From the NCBI GenBank assembly GCA_029009095.1, contig JAQXJT010000016.1, forward strand, positions 1 through 34,416: 34,416 nt of DNA. Reading direction: 5' to 3'. Positions within the stretch are counted from its first letter, which is position 1. Each line of letters starts with the position of its first letter. The stretch comes from a bacterium. Lineage in GTDB: Bacteria; Bacillota; Clostridia; Oscillospirales; Oscillospiraceae. The position numbers and the translations under genes are program-made. Under the pieces are notes generated by a model, which made no database searches, was not told the origin of the DNA, and was given only the letters and a program-made list of their open reading frames with translations. Below are positions 22,184 to 30,096 of the stretch, one piece after another.

Positions 22184-23626
22184 TCAATAGGTGCCGATGG
22201 GGGGCTGTACATACTCGGGCAGGGGGCAGACATATTTGCCGCCGTTCTTTTTCAGCAGCTCCGCACGGGCCTTTTCGATCAGTTCCGGCTGCTCCATAGT
22301 GCGCAGACAGGCAAGCGCCATGATCTCCGCGGCGGCCACCATGCCCTTCATGCCGATGCTGGAGCAGGAGAAGGCGGTGTTCTGCCAGGAGTGGCCCACA
22401 TTGCCCAGGCAGGCGGTGGCCATGTTCAGCATGACGGTGGGGGTCACATAGCCCACATCGCCCACATCCGTGGAACCGGACTCGTAACGGGTCTCCCTGT
22501 CGTTGAAGGGGTGAACGGTCACATCCAGCGGCTTTTCCAGCCGCTCCTCCAGCTCGTCCCCCTCGAAATACTCGCCCAGCTCCTCCCGGATGTTGTTCAG
22601 CGTGGTGCGGGGGTAGCTGCGCAGAAATCTCGCCGCCAGCTCGAACTCGCCCTCGTCCCACTCCGGCGCGCCCACCTCCTCCATGCACTCGCTCATTACC
22701 CTCGCCAGGGTCTTATTGGGCAGATAGTCGGAAAAGGCCATGGTCACGTCGTAGCGCATCTCCGTCCCGGTCATCAGCGCCGCTCCTTTGGCCACGTTCA
22801 CCACCCGGGTGAACAGCTCCTGCATCTGCTCCACCTTGGGAGCGCGCACCTCGTACTTGATCACAGCGTGGCTCTGCACCACGTTGGGGGCGGTGCCGCC
22901 GGCGTCGGAGTAGGCGTAGTGCACCCGGGCCTGATCGATCATGTGCTCCCGCAGGTAGTTGACGCCCACATTCATCAGCTCCACCGCGTCCAGGGCGCTC
23001 CGCCCCAGATGGGGGGAACCGCCCGCGTGGGCTGCCACGCCGTCAAAGATGAAGTTGGCGCCCATGATGGCCACGCTGCCCGTGCCGGGCACGGTGTTCA
23101 TGGTGGCGGGATGCCAGGTATAGCAGAAGTCCACATCGTCAAAATACCCCGCCCGGGCGATGAACTGCTTGGAGCCCGCGCCCTCCTCGGCCGGGCAGCC
23201 GAAGAAGATCACCGTGCCGTCGCACTGATGCTCCACAAAGTAGTTTTTCAGCGCCACCGCCGCCGCGTAGCAGCCCGCGCCCAGCAGGTTGTGGCCGCAG
23301 CCGTGGCCATGTCCGCCCTTTACCAGCGGCTCCTGCTCGGGGCAGGCGGCTTTCTGGCTCAGCCCGTCCAGCGCGTCGTACTCCGCCAGCAGACCCATGA
23401 CCGGCTTGCCGCTGCCGCTTTGGAAGGTGGCGGTAAAGGCCGTGGGGATCTGGGCAATGTTGCTATCGATGGTAAAGCCCTCTTTCTCCAGCGCCGCCAT
23501 CAGCGCAGCGGCGCTCTTTTCCTCCTCGTAGGGGAGCTCCGCATACTCCCATATCTCGGCAGCCAGACGCTTGGCGTCCTCCGCCGCCGCGGCCACCAGA
23601 CGCTTGATCTCTTCCTTTTGGTTCAT
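22184..23626 (-). CDS. M20 family amidohydrolase (AbgB-like)
   Basis: 480 residues. Metal-binding motifs of the M20/amidohydrolase group are visible: AEYDAL (81-86, ligand Asp84), GHGHGCGHN (105-113), and CPAEEGAG with Glu147/Glu148. The overall length and GHGHGCGHNLLGAG resemble AbgB, a subunit of p-aminobenzoyl-glutamate hydrolase, and other N-acyl amino acid or aminobenzoyl-peptide hydrolases. It is cytoplasmic, with no signal peptide. It lies 42 bp after the ABC ATPase gene, so it is probably the last gene of the transporter operon and cleaves the imported ligand. Start ATG 23626 has GGGAGG upstream. The true substrate is unknown. Confidence 0.88.
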   Translation of the reverse strand: MNQKEEIKRLVAAAAEDAKRLAAEIWEYAELPYEEEKSAAALMAALEKEGFTIDSNIAQIPTAFTATFQSGSGKPVMGLLAEYDALDGLSQKAACPEQEPLVKGGHGHGCGHNLLGAGCYAAAVALKNYFVEHQCDGTVIFFGCPAEEGAGSKQFIARAGYFDDVDFCYTWHPATMNTVPGTGSVAIMGANFIFDGVAAHAGGSPHLGRSALDAVELMNVGVNYLREHMIDQARVHYAYSDAGGTAPNVVQSHAVIKYEVRAPKVEQMQELFTRVVNVAKGAALMTGTEMRYDVTMAFSDYLPNKTLARVMSECMEEVGAPEWDEGEFELAARFLRSYPRTTLNNIREELGEYFEGDELEERLEKPLDVTVHPFNDRETRYESGSTDVGDVGYVTPTVMLNMATACLGNVGHSWQNTAFSCSSIGMKGMVAAAEIMALACLRTMEQPELIEKARAELLKKNGGKYVCPLPEYVQPPIGTY

Positions 23627-23668
23627 GAAAATCCTCCCATTTCTTTTCTTGGCTCAAATCAGCTTTTC

Positions 23669-24395
<727 letters not shown>

Positions 24396-24403
<8 letters not shown>

Positions 24404-25055
24404 TGGCCATCAGCCTCCTTTCCAGTACCCGCAGCAGCCGCGAGAGCACAAAATTCAGCAGAAAGTAGATGATGCCCACGATGGTCAGGGATTGCAGCGC
24501 CAGAAAGGTGGCCGACTGGACGCTTTTGTAACTGGTCATCAGCTCCCCCACAAAAAACACCGAGGCCAGCGAGGTGCCCTTCACCGTGGAGATGAACTCG
24601 TTGCCCAGAGCGGGCAGGATATTCTTCACAGCCTGTGGCAGGATGATGCGCGTCATCACATTTTTCTCGCTCAGTCCCACGCTCCGGGCCGCCTCCCACT
24701 GCCCCGCGTCCACCGCGCCGATACCGGCCCGGATGATCTCGGAGATATAAGCGGAGGCGTTGATGATCAGCGCCACCAGAATACAGCCCGTGTCCGACAG
24801 CTCAAAAGGAACGAGCTTTGGCAGGACGATCCAGAAGAAATAGAGCTGCAGCAGCACGGGCGTACCGCGCAGCACCTCGATATAGGCTTCCGCCAGAGCC
24901 CGGAGCGGCTTCAGCTTGCCCATGTGCATCAGCGCCACCAGCATCCCCAGCACGGTGCCCAGCGCCACCACCACCGCGGAGATCCACAAGGTGCCGCCCA
25001 GGCCCTTGAGGAACACCATATAGTACTTTTCCCAAATCTTTATCATCTTTGCCAT
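24396..25055 (-). CDS. Polar amino acid ABC transporter permease (HisM/GlnP type)
   Basis: 219 residues with about five membrane segments. The N-terminal amphipathic [21 protein letters not shown] stretch and the cytoplasmic EAA loop [36 protein letters not shown] (from residue 121) are the family hallmarks. Being the sole permease, it likely works as a homodimer. Start ATG 25055 follows a 96-bp gap from the binding-protein gene that holds a 14-bp hairpin. Confidence 0.94.
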
Positions 25056-25088
25056 AAGGCCACTTCCCGTCTATAGTCCTTGCAGGCA

Positions 25089-25120
25089 AACGCTCCGGCT
25101 GCCATTGCAACCGAAGCGTT
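25089..25120 (-). terminator. Leaky intercistronic hairpin after the binding-protein gene
   Basis: A 14-bp stem (25089-25102 with 25107-25120, two G-U pairs on the minus-strand RNA, loop AATG) is followed only by TTTG. It likely gives partial termination, so more binding protein than permease would be made. Confidence 0.6.
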
Positions 25121-25151
25121 GCGTTTCCCTCCGCGCAAAGCGGGCGGAGGA

Positions 25152-26000
25152 TCAGTTGGTCTCGATGCCCAGAGTCTTGGCGTAGGCGGTGTACTCCGCC
25201 TTCCACGCATCGATCTGGCCGCTCTTGTTCAGCTCGTCGAGCACCTCGTTGATGACCTCCATGAGGCTGTCGGTGCCCTCGGGCGGGCAGGCCACGCGGG
25301 CGCCGTTGTCGGTGTTCACATCAAAGCGGAACTCGGGGATCGCCAGACCGCCGTTGGCGTCGGCGTAGAGCTTGCCGGAGGTGCAGTCGGTGATGCAGAT
25401 GTCCGCCTTCCCCTCAGCCACGGCCAGGTAGCCGTCGGTCATGGAGGAGACCAGCTTCAGTTCCTTGCATTCGCCGATGAACTCTTTATAGAAGCCCTCC
25501 TGCACGCTGCCGCTCTGGGTCACGATCACCGCTTCCCTGGCAGCCTCGGCGGAGTTCCACTTGTCCTCCTCGCCCGCACGGACAAGGAAACCGTAACCGT
25601 TGCCCTCATCCTGATTGATGTTGTAACCGATGCTCATGTTCATGGCCGCGGCCCGCTCCTCGCTGTAGGCCAGCGCGGAGATGGCCATGTCATACTTGCC
25701 CTCGGCCACGCCGGAGAGCACGGCGCTGAACTCCAGCGGGACGATCTTCAGCTCCACGCCCAACTTCTTGGCGATGGCCTTGCCGATCTCGATGTCCATG
25801 CCCACATACTGCTCATCCCCGCTCTTGGAGCTGTCGATGAACTCGTTGGGAGCCCAGTACGGCTCCGTGGCCATCTCTATGTAGCCTTTCTCCTTGATCT
25901 GCGCCAGACGGTCCTTTTCCTCCGCCTTGGCTCCGCAGCCCGTCAGCGACAGCAGCAGCATGGCCGCCATGCACAATCCAATGATCCTTTTCATATTCAT
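25152..26000 (-). CDS. Polar amino acid ABC transporter substrate-binding lipoprotein
   Basis: 282 residues from ATG 26000 (AAAGGGTGG upstream); ATG 25994 is an equally possible start. The lipoprotein signal MNMKRIIGLCMAAMLLLSLTGC has its lipobox Cys at 22. The mature part is an SBP_bac_3 fold: RLAQIKEKGYIEMATEPYWAPNEF, then YVGMDIEIGKAIAKKLGVELKIVPLEFSAVLSGVAEGKYDMAISALAYSEERA. Such proteins bind amino acids or close derivatives. An unusual feature is that the Arg of the common ...T..R motif after the ISA stretch reads YSEERA. First gene of a four-gene operon ending in an amidohydrolase. Confidence 0.92.
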   Translation of the reverse strand: MNMKRIIGLCMAAMLLLSLTGCGAKAEEKDRLAQIKEKGYIEMATEPYWAPNEFIDSSKSGDEQYVGMDIEIGKAIAKKLGVELKIVPLEFSAVLSGVAEGKYDMAISALAYSEERAAAMNMSIGYNINQDEGNGYGFLVRAGEEDKWNSAEAAREAVIVTQSGSVQEGFYKEFIGECKELKLVSSMTDGYLAVAEGKADICITDCTSGKLYADANGGLAIPEFRFDVNTDNGARVACPPEGTDSLMEVINEVLDELNKSGQIDAWKAEYTAYAKTLGIETN

Positions 26001-26058
26001 GTCCACCCTTTCTCTGATGGATACGGGGCTTCGCGCCCCTCCCTTTCCGGATGGTGAC

Positions 26059-26087
26059 AGTATAGACCCGCTTTTGCAAAAATGCAA
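26059..26087 (-). promoter_or_regulatory. Promoter of the amino acid ABC operon, with overlapping palindrome
   Basis: Minus-strand TTGCAT (26082-26087) and TATACT (26059-26064) have a 17-bp spacer. A palindrome TTGCA-N4-TGCAA (26074-26087) covers the -35 and may be an operator. Confidence 0.7.
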
Positions 26088-26150
26088 TACGCTAAAGTGA
26101 TAATTTATTAGCGAGTTAACATACTATCTGTGTGCAAAGTACCCATAACA

Positions 26151-26182
26151 CGAAATACCCCCGCCGAAAGCGGGGTGTTCGT
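26151..26182. terminator. GC-rich hairpin at the element boundary
   Basis: ACGAA-n-ACCCCCGC pairs with GCGGGGTGTTCGT around CGAAA. No clean T-run follows on plus, and TATTTCG follows on minus. It could be a terminator remnant. Confidence 0.4.
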
Positions 26183-26198
26183 AAGACAGGATTGAGTA

Positions 26199-26234
26199 CG
26201 CCCGAAGAAGCCTAAACTTCTTTGGGCGTTTCTC
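26199..26234 (+). terminator. Plus-strand terminator with no gene upstream
   Basis: CGCCCGAAGAAG pairs with CTTCTTTGGGCG (one G-U) around a 6-nt loop, followed by TTTCTC. The nearest upstream gene is on the other strand, so this looks like the tail of a gene lost or displaced at the junction. Confidence 0.55.
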
Positions 26235-26563
26235 TGTGCGGATGGTAGACTTCTTCATATTTTACGGATATACTTCATTTACAAAAGAGTGAGATAAATC
26301 GGAATTTGAATTTCTACAACATATGACCTCTTAACAGCGATTATATGTTATCAATAAAATCCTCCAAAAGCCTTGCAAATAAAGGATTTTTCGCAGTGTG
26401 CTCGCCTTATCCCTTTATACGATTTCACTATTGTTTATGCTTCCCTCGTGACCTCATAAGGGAAAAATCAAGGGAAGAAAAAACTCGTAACACAATATAA
26501 CAAAATGTGGTAATCAGGAAACTGTGACATATGTGCGAATATATTATACTGGAGGATTTTATA

Positions 26564-26944
26564 ATGGACAAGTACATTTACAATAACAGCAACGGCTTAA
26601 GCTATGAATTACAGGAAGATTATTACATCCCTTGTTTGGTATTACCTGCCGAAAAAGAAGAACGACATATCGGCGTATGGGGGCATCGGCATTTGCGGTA
26701 TATCCGTGAGCATAAAAAGGTGTTCTACACCGATTTGGTGATAAGCGGTAAGCTGCAATCTTACCTTGCCGATGTTGAGGAACAGGCACAGGAGCTGTTT
26801 GACCGCCTGATGAAGCAATGCTCAGAGCATGAGGGCATTACCGAAAAACTAAAAGCCGAGAACCAAATGGAATGGGTTGGCAGAATGAATGCACTGCGGT
26901 CAGCGGTTACGGAAACTGTGAATACAGAGGTAATCTTCGTATGA
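26564..26944 (+). CDS. tnpV: TnpV-like transposon-encoded protein
   Basis: 126 residues from ATG 26564, chosen for TGGAGG 9 nt upstream instead of an earlier in-frame ATG at 26531. The family core is clear: YIYNNSNGLSYELQEDYYIPCLVLPAEKE, then IGVWGHRHLRYIREHKK, and a C-terminal LKAENQMEWVGRMNALRSAVTETVNTEVI. TnpV proteins are common in Clostridial transposons and conjugative elements; their role in movement is not firmly known. Its stop overlaps the start of the following 48-residue gene as ATGA. Confidence 0.85.
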   Translation: MDKYIYNNSNGLSYELQEDYYIPCLVLPAEKEERHIGVWGHRHLRYIREHKKVFYTDLVISGKLQSYLADVEEQAQELFDRLMKQCSEHEGITEKLKAENQMEWVGRMNALRSAVTETVNTEVIFV

Positions 26945-27087
26945 GAAAGCGAAAGTATTACCTTTACCTTACAGCAGAAGAACGGCGGTATATTTTCAAC
27001 GCTCTGCTCTCCTACCGTAACAAGCTGATTGCACAAGGTAGATACACAGATATCGTTGACGAAGTTATGATAAAACTGCAAAAATGA
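26941..27087 (+). CDS. Small hypothetical protein paired with TnpV
   Basis: 48 residues (begins MRKRKYYLYLTAEERRYI). It starts at ATG 26941, overlapping the tnpV stop by 4 bp, with AGAGG about 9 nt upstream. It is basic and predicted all-helical, and no family name is recognised. The translational coupling suggests a partner or accessory of TnpV. A longer frame from 26872 lies inside tnpV and is rejected. A strong terminator begins 6 bp after its stop. Confidence 0.7.
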   Translation: MRKRKYYLYLTAEERRYIFNALLSYRNKLIAQGRYTDIVDEVMIKLQK

Positions 27088-27093
27088 GCATAC

Positions 27094-27130
27094 GGCGGCA
27101 GGGAAAGCAGTTTCCTTGCCGCCTCTTTTG
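27094..27130 (+). terminator. Terminator of the tnpV unit
   Basis: A perfect-looking 13-bp stem (GGCGGCAGGGAAA with TTTCCTTGCCGCC, one G-U) has a 4-nt loop and is followed by TCTTTTG. Confidence 0.9.
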
Positions 27131-27158
27131 TTTTGCTATAGAAAAATCAATCCGTTGG

Positions 27159-27167
27159 TGGTACAAT
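27159..27167 (+). promoter_or_regulatory. Extended -10 promoter of the duplicated HEPN-like gene
   Basis: TGGTACAAT carries a TGn extension, 31 bp before the start codon. There is no convincing -35. Confidence 0.45.
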
Positions 27168-27198
27168 AATCAAAATGCTTGTTGATAAAGGTGAGAAA

Positions 27199-28389
27199 AT
27201 GATAGAGCCAGATAAATATTGGATTGCAGTCGGGCATAAAATCGATGATATTTCCAATGCACAGGATGTAATTACCTTTGATTGGAGCGGAAACCGCTCC
27301 GATGACTATATAAAATTAAGCGAATCTTTCTACAATGCATCTCAAGTAATTATTACAGAAATAATTGATAACTATAGAGATAATGCGAAGTGCGATCAAT
27401 GGTTTTTTCCTGCCTTGTATCTGTATCGACAAGCCATTGAACTGTTGTGCAAAGGCTTGTTAATAACGGTTGTTCCTCGAAAAGATATTACAGCAAAATT
27501 TACCGCTTACAAACATAATATTATTGACTTGTTTAGTGAGTATTGGAATCTTTCCTCAAACAAACCAATTAGCAATGACGAGTTAAGTTGGGTGTGTTCT
27601 TATCTTACAGAGTTAGAGACAATTGATAGAGAGTCCAACTTGTTCAGATATCCGATAAAAGATGGGTATCTAAACCAATACAAAGATGATTTCCTTGATA
27701 TAGTTGACATGGCAAATTCAATAGATCAGTGCTACTCGATTATATATAAGTGTGTTGATGTTAAACATATTCCGCTTAAATATTCTGATGACATTGATTT
27801 GTCATTAAAACCAAAGGTTTTGTTTTTTGCTTCTCACGGCTTTGGAAATTGTATGTTATATACCTCTCCGTGGGATGAAGGTTATTATCCTCATATACAG
27901 GGTTATTCGAACATTGCTTTTTTTCTGCTGGAGAAACTCGACAAAAATCACTGGTCTTTTCTTACAATAGCATTTCTTATAAGACATGCAATTGAATTAG
28001 CACTCAAATGTATGTTATTATCACGAACGGAAACAAATGTTAGCGAAAAGGTGCAACGCAGTAAAAGGAGAAGTCATATTCTCTACAAAGATTTATGGAA
28101 GTCTGTAAAAGACATGATAGAATATTACGCAAAGTCAATGGGGTATGACTTGAATGTTGTATACTGTGCAGATACATATTTAAGTGAACTAAGCGCACTG
28201 GATAAACAAGGAGATAAATTTAGGTATCCAACGAATTATGGCCTTGAATACCATTTGCAGTTAAAGCGTATCGATTATTATCAGGCGATTTATTGGCTGA
28301 TAGGCATCTTTAATTTTGTCAACGGCTGTTCAGATATGCTTGATGCTGCCTATGAGTATGAGTGTGATATGAGGTCTCAATATCTGTAA
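27199..28389 (+). CDS. Hypothetical protein with an internal duplication of a HEPN-like unit
   Basis: 396 residues from ATG 27199 (AAAGGTGAG 4-5 nt upstream). Two copies of one pattern can be seen: YLYRQAIELLCKGLL (74-88), His106 and FRYP (149-152), against FLIRHAIELALKCMLL (259-274), His293 and FRYP (341-344). The spacing between copies is a constant ~185-192 residues. The R-x2-IEL-x3-K-x2-L helix followed by a conserved His resembles HEPN-type four-helix domains, which often act as RNases or nucleotide-binding parts of defence and toxin systems. The classical RxxxxH motif is not evident, so activity is open. It has no signal peptide and is a cargo gene of the mobile element. Confidence 0.6.
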   Translation: MIEPDKYWIAVGHKIDDISNAQDVITFDWSGNRSDDYIKLSESFYNASQVIITEIIDNYRDNAKCDQWFFPALYLYRQAIELLCKGLLITVVPRKDITAKFTAYKHNIIDLFSEYWNLSSNKPISNDELSWVCSYLTELETIDRESNLFRYPIKDGYLNQYKDDFLDIVDMANSIDQCYSIIYKCVDVKHIPLKYSDDIDLSLKPKVLFFASHGFGNCMLYTSPWDEGYYPHIQGYSNIAFFLLEKLDKNHWSFLTIAFLIRHAIELALKCMLLSRTETNVSEKVQRSKRRSHILYKDLWKSVKDMIEYYAKSMGYDLNVVYCADTYLSELSALDKQGDKFRYPTNYGLEYHLQLKRIDYYQAIYWLIGIFNFVNGCSDMLDAAYEYECDMRSQYL

Positions 28390-28399
28390 AAGCCGCAAG

Positions 28400-28432
28400 A
28401 TCTATTGCAAGAAAGTTATGTTTTTGCGATAG
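28400..28432 (+). terminator. Probable terminator of the HEPN-like gene
   Basis: CTATTGCAA and TTGCGATAG (one wobble) close a 12-nt loop shortly after the stop codon. There is no strong T-run after it, so it is weak. Confidence 0.4.
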
Positions 28433-28497
28433 GCCTTTGTTATCTAAAAAGCAATTCGGAAACGCTATCATAACCACTTTATTTTTCAGACACTTTG

Positions 28498-28506
28498 TGG
28501 TATAAT
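28498..28506 (+). promoter_or_regulatory. Promoter of the structured RNA
   Basis: TGGTATAAT gives a perfect -10 (28501-28506) with a TGn extension. The predicted start at about 28,512-28,514 coincides with the first base of the 13-bp closing stem. Confidence 0.65.
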
Positions 28507-28512
28507 ATTCAA

Positions 28513-28714
28513 GCCAAACAAAGCTGAATAAGGAAAAGGACTTCTTTTTATCAAGAGGGATATTATACCCTTTTTTGGTTATCATCCGATATGAGTTCGG
28601 TAAAAACGCAACTCCACTCGGATGGTAATAAGGGTTCCCTTTTCTATTTGAGCTTTGTTTGGCGACAATCGGAGTTGCGTTTTTCGGTGCGTGGCTTCGG
28701 TCACGCACTTTTTT
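28513..28714 (+). ncRNA. Candidate ~200-nt structured RNA or leader attenuator, family unknown
   Basis: A 13-bp perfect stem P1 (28513-28525 with 28651-28663) closes the RNA. Inside, TTATCATCCGA (28579-28589) pairs with TCGGATGGTAA (28618-28628), extended outward by CCCTT/AAGGG and inward by GAGTT/AACTC (28593-28597 with 28610-28614). Smaller hairpins lie at 28,530-28,550 and 28,630-28,641. The loop segment 28602-28615 is perfectly complementary over 14 nt to 28671-28684, after P1, so it can form a pseudoknot or a competing stem. A terminator follows. It is either an independent small RNA or a regulatory leader of the lipoprotein operon at 28779. No convincing protein gene is seen. Confidence 0.65.
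28687..28714 (+). terminator. Intrinsic terminator of the structured RNA
   Basis: GTGCGTG and CACGCAC form a 7-bp stem with an 8-nt loop containing TTCGG, followed by six T. Confidence 0.85.
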
Positions 28715-28778
28715 ATTAAACACAAAGTGTGGTAATTACTAAACTACTAAAAACAGATATTAGAAACTCCGAAAAGAG

Positions 28779-30074
28779 ATGGTTATATTGAGTGGTAAAA
28801 AAACAGTTGTACTCTTGCTTTCTGCTATAATGCTCTGCATGTGTTTATCGGCCTGTGATTCTTCTGATTACAAAGCTGCGGAGAGACTTTTTGAAGAGGG
28901 TAAATATGAGGAAGCTGTTGCTGCTTTTACTGCATTAGGTAACTATAAGGATTCTGAACATAAGCTTGACGAAGTTAGTTACTATTGGGCCAAGCAATTG
29001 TTAGAAGATGGTTATTGGTCCGAAGCGGCTCAGAAAGCAAAAAGCATAGTTACCGATAATATTGAACTGAACGGGTTGATAGAGTTATTGCTTCTCAGGT
29101 GTGAATTGAATCATGCAGAAGAACTTATGCTTGCTGGCAAGAATAAACAAGCCGCTGAGATTTGTCAGACCGTGAAGAAGAAAACAACCGACAGCAGTAT
29201 TATTGTTGCTGCTGATAATCTTCAAAAAAAGTGTCAAGAAGCATTGTCTATGGGAGATGTATATAAGTTATTAGAAGATGCCCAAACAGCGTGCAATAAC
29301 AAAAATTGGAAGACGGTTATCACTCTTTGCGAAGAGATATGCGAAATCGCTCCCGGTACCGAAGCTGATGCCGCTGCGAACGATCTAAAAAATCAAGCCG
29401 AAGAAGAAATTGAAACTGAACTATCAAGCCTTATGACCCGTTTAGAAAATGCTCGCAACAACAGTGAATGGAGCGCAGTAATCGAAATTACATCAACAAT
29501 CCTCAATGATTATTCTGAATATGTTACAGATCAGAAAACAATAGAGCAGTATAAAAGCGAAGCTTCTCAAAAACTACATGCAGAAATAGGAGAAAAACTC
29601 GGACCAGCTTTGGAAAAACTTAATAAGGAATACGACGAAGTGGACAAAACCACTTGGTATATGCCAAATAGCAAGCCTCGATATATTAATGATTACTGTG
29701 TCAGCTATCTGTATATTGGTGACAGAGAAAATAGGTCCCCTTGGCTACGATGGCGAACAATTCATGTTGATGATGAATGGTTATACTTTGACGAATTGAT
29801 TATCAATGTTGACGGTACGGTATATTCAGTGCATTGCAGCTATAACGATGTCGTAAGAGATAGCAATCGAAAAAACTATTGGGAATATGTTGATTTCCAG
29901 CCAAAGGCCTCGCAACTTGATATAATCCGAGCAATTATTACTTCCGAAGACACCGTCATTCGTTTTGTTAATAATGACGACGATAAAATTTTTGATTATA
30001 CTGTTAGTCAAAGCGAAAAAGATGGCTTCAGGGATATTTTGGATGCTTTTGAACTTATGCAATATCAAGAATAG
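28779..30074 (+). CDS. Lipoprotein with TPR-like N-terminal repeats (cargo)
   Basis: 431 residues from ATG 28779, but AAAAGAG touches that ATG. A TTG at 28788 has better spacing and is a likely real start (428 residues). The lipobox LSAC (Cys26) follows a hydrophobic signal. After DSSDY come TPR-like helical repeats (AERLFEEGKYEEAVAAFTALGNYKDSEHK) and a long helical middle. A C-terminal beta-rich domain (~290-431) contains SYLYIGDRENRSPWLRWRTIHVDDEWLYFDELIINVDG. No enzyme motif is recognised. The lipobox-proximal CDSSDY is shared with the next gene 22 bp downstream, so the two form an operon of related surface lipoproteins. Confidence 0.75.
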   Translation: MVILSGKKTVVLLLSAIMLCMCLSACDSSDYKAAERLFEEGKYEEAVAAFTALGNYKDSEHKLDEVSYYWAKQLLEDGYWSEAAQKAKSIVTDNIELNGLIELLLLRCELNHAEELMLAGKNKQAAEICQTVKKKTTDSSIIVAADNLQKKCQEALSMGDVYKLLEDAQTACNNKNWKTVITLCEEICEIAPGTEADAAANDLKNQAEEEIETELSSLMTRLENARNNSEWSAVIEITSTILNDYSEYVTDQKTIEQYKSEASQKLHAEIGEKLGPALEKLNKEYDEVDKTTWYMPNSKPRYINDYCVSYLYIGDRENRSPWLRWRTIHVDDEWLYFDELIINVDGTVYSVHCSYNDVVRDSNRKNYWEYVDFQPKASQLDIIRAIITSEDTVIRFVNNDDDKIFDYTVSQSEKDGFRDILDAFELMQYQE

Positions 30075-30096
30075 AATAAAGAAAAGAGGAACAATA

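Larger units (their letters stand above)
26120..26563. other. Junction region without recognised gene
   Basis: This stretch holds two strong hairpins (next two entries) and AT-rich DNA with only short open frames. AAAATCC and GGATTTT at about 26,356-26,391 form a weak inverted repeat. It probably contains the element/chromosome junction. Confidence 0.5.
28490..28730. repeat. 10-bp inverted repeat flanking the structured RNA locus
   Basis: ACACTTTGTG at 28490-28499 and its exact reverse complement CACAAAGTGT at 28721-28730 bracket the promoter, RNA and terminator below. The arrangement looks like a small non-autonomous mobile cassette, although no target-site duplication is visible. Confidence 0.5.

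Noticed and set aside
28319-28723. Minus-strand frame of 134 codons over the structured RNA
   Set aside because: It needs a GTG start without a ribosome site and overlaps the end of the HEPN-like gene. The stems and terminator on the plus strand explain the sequence better.
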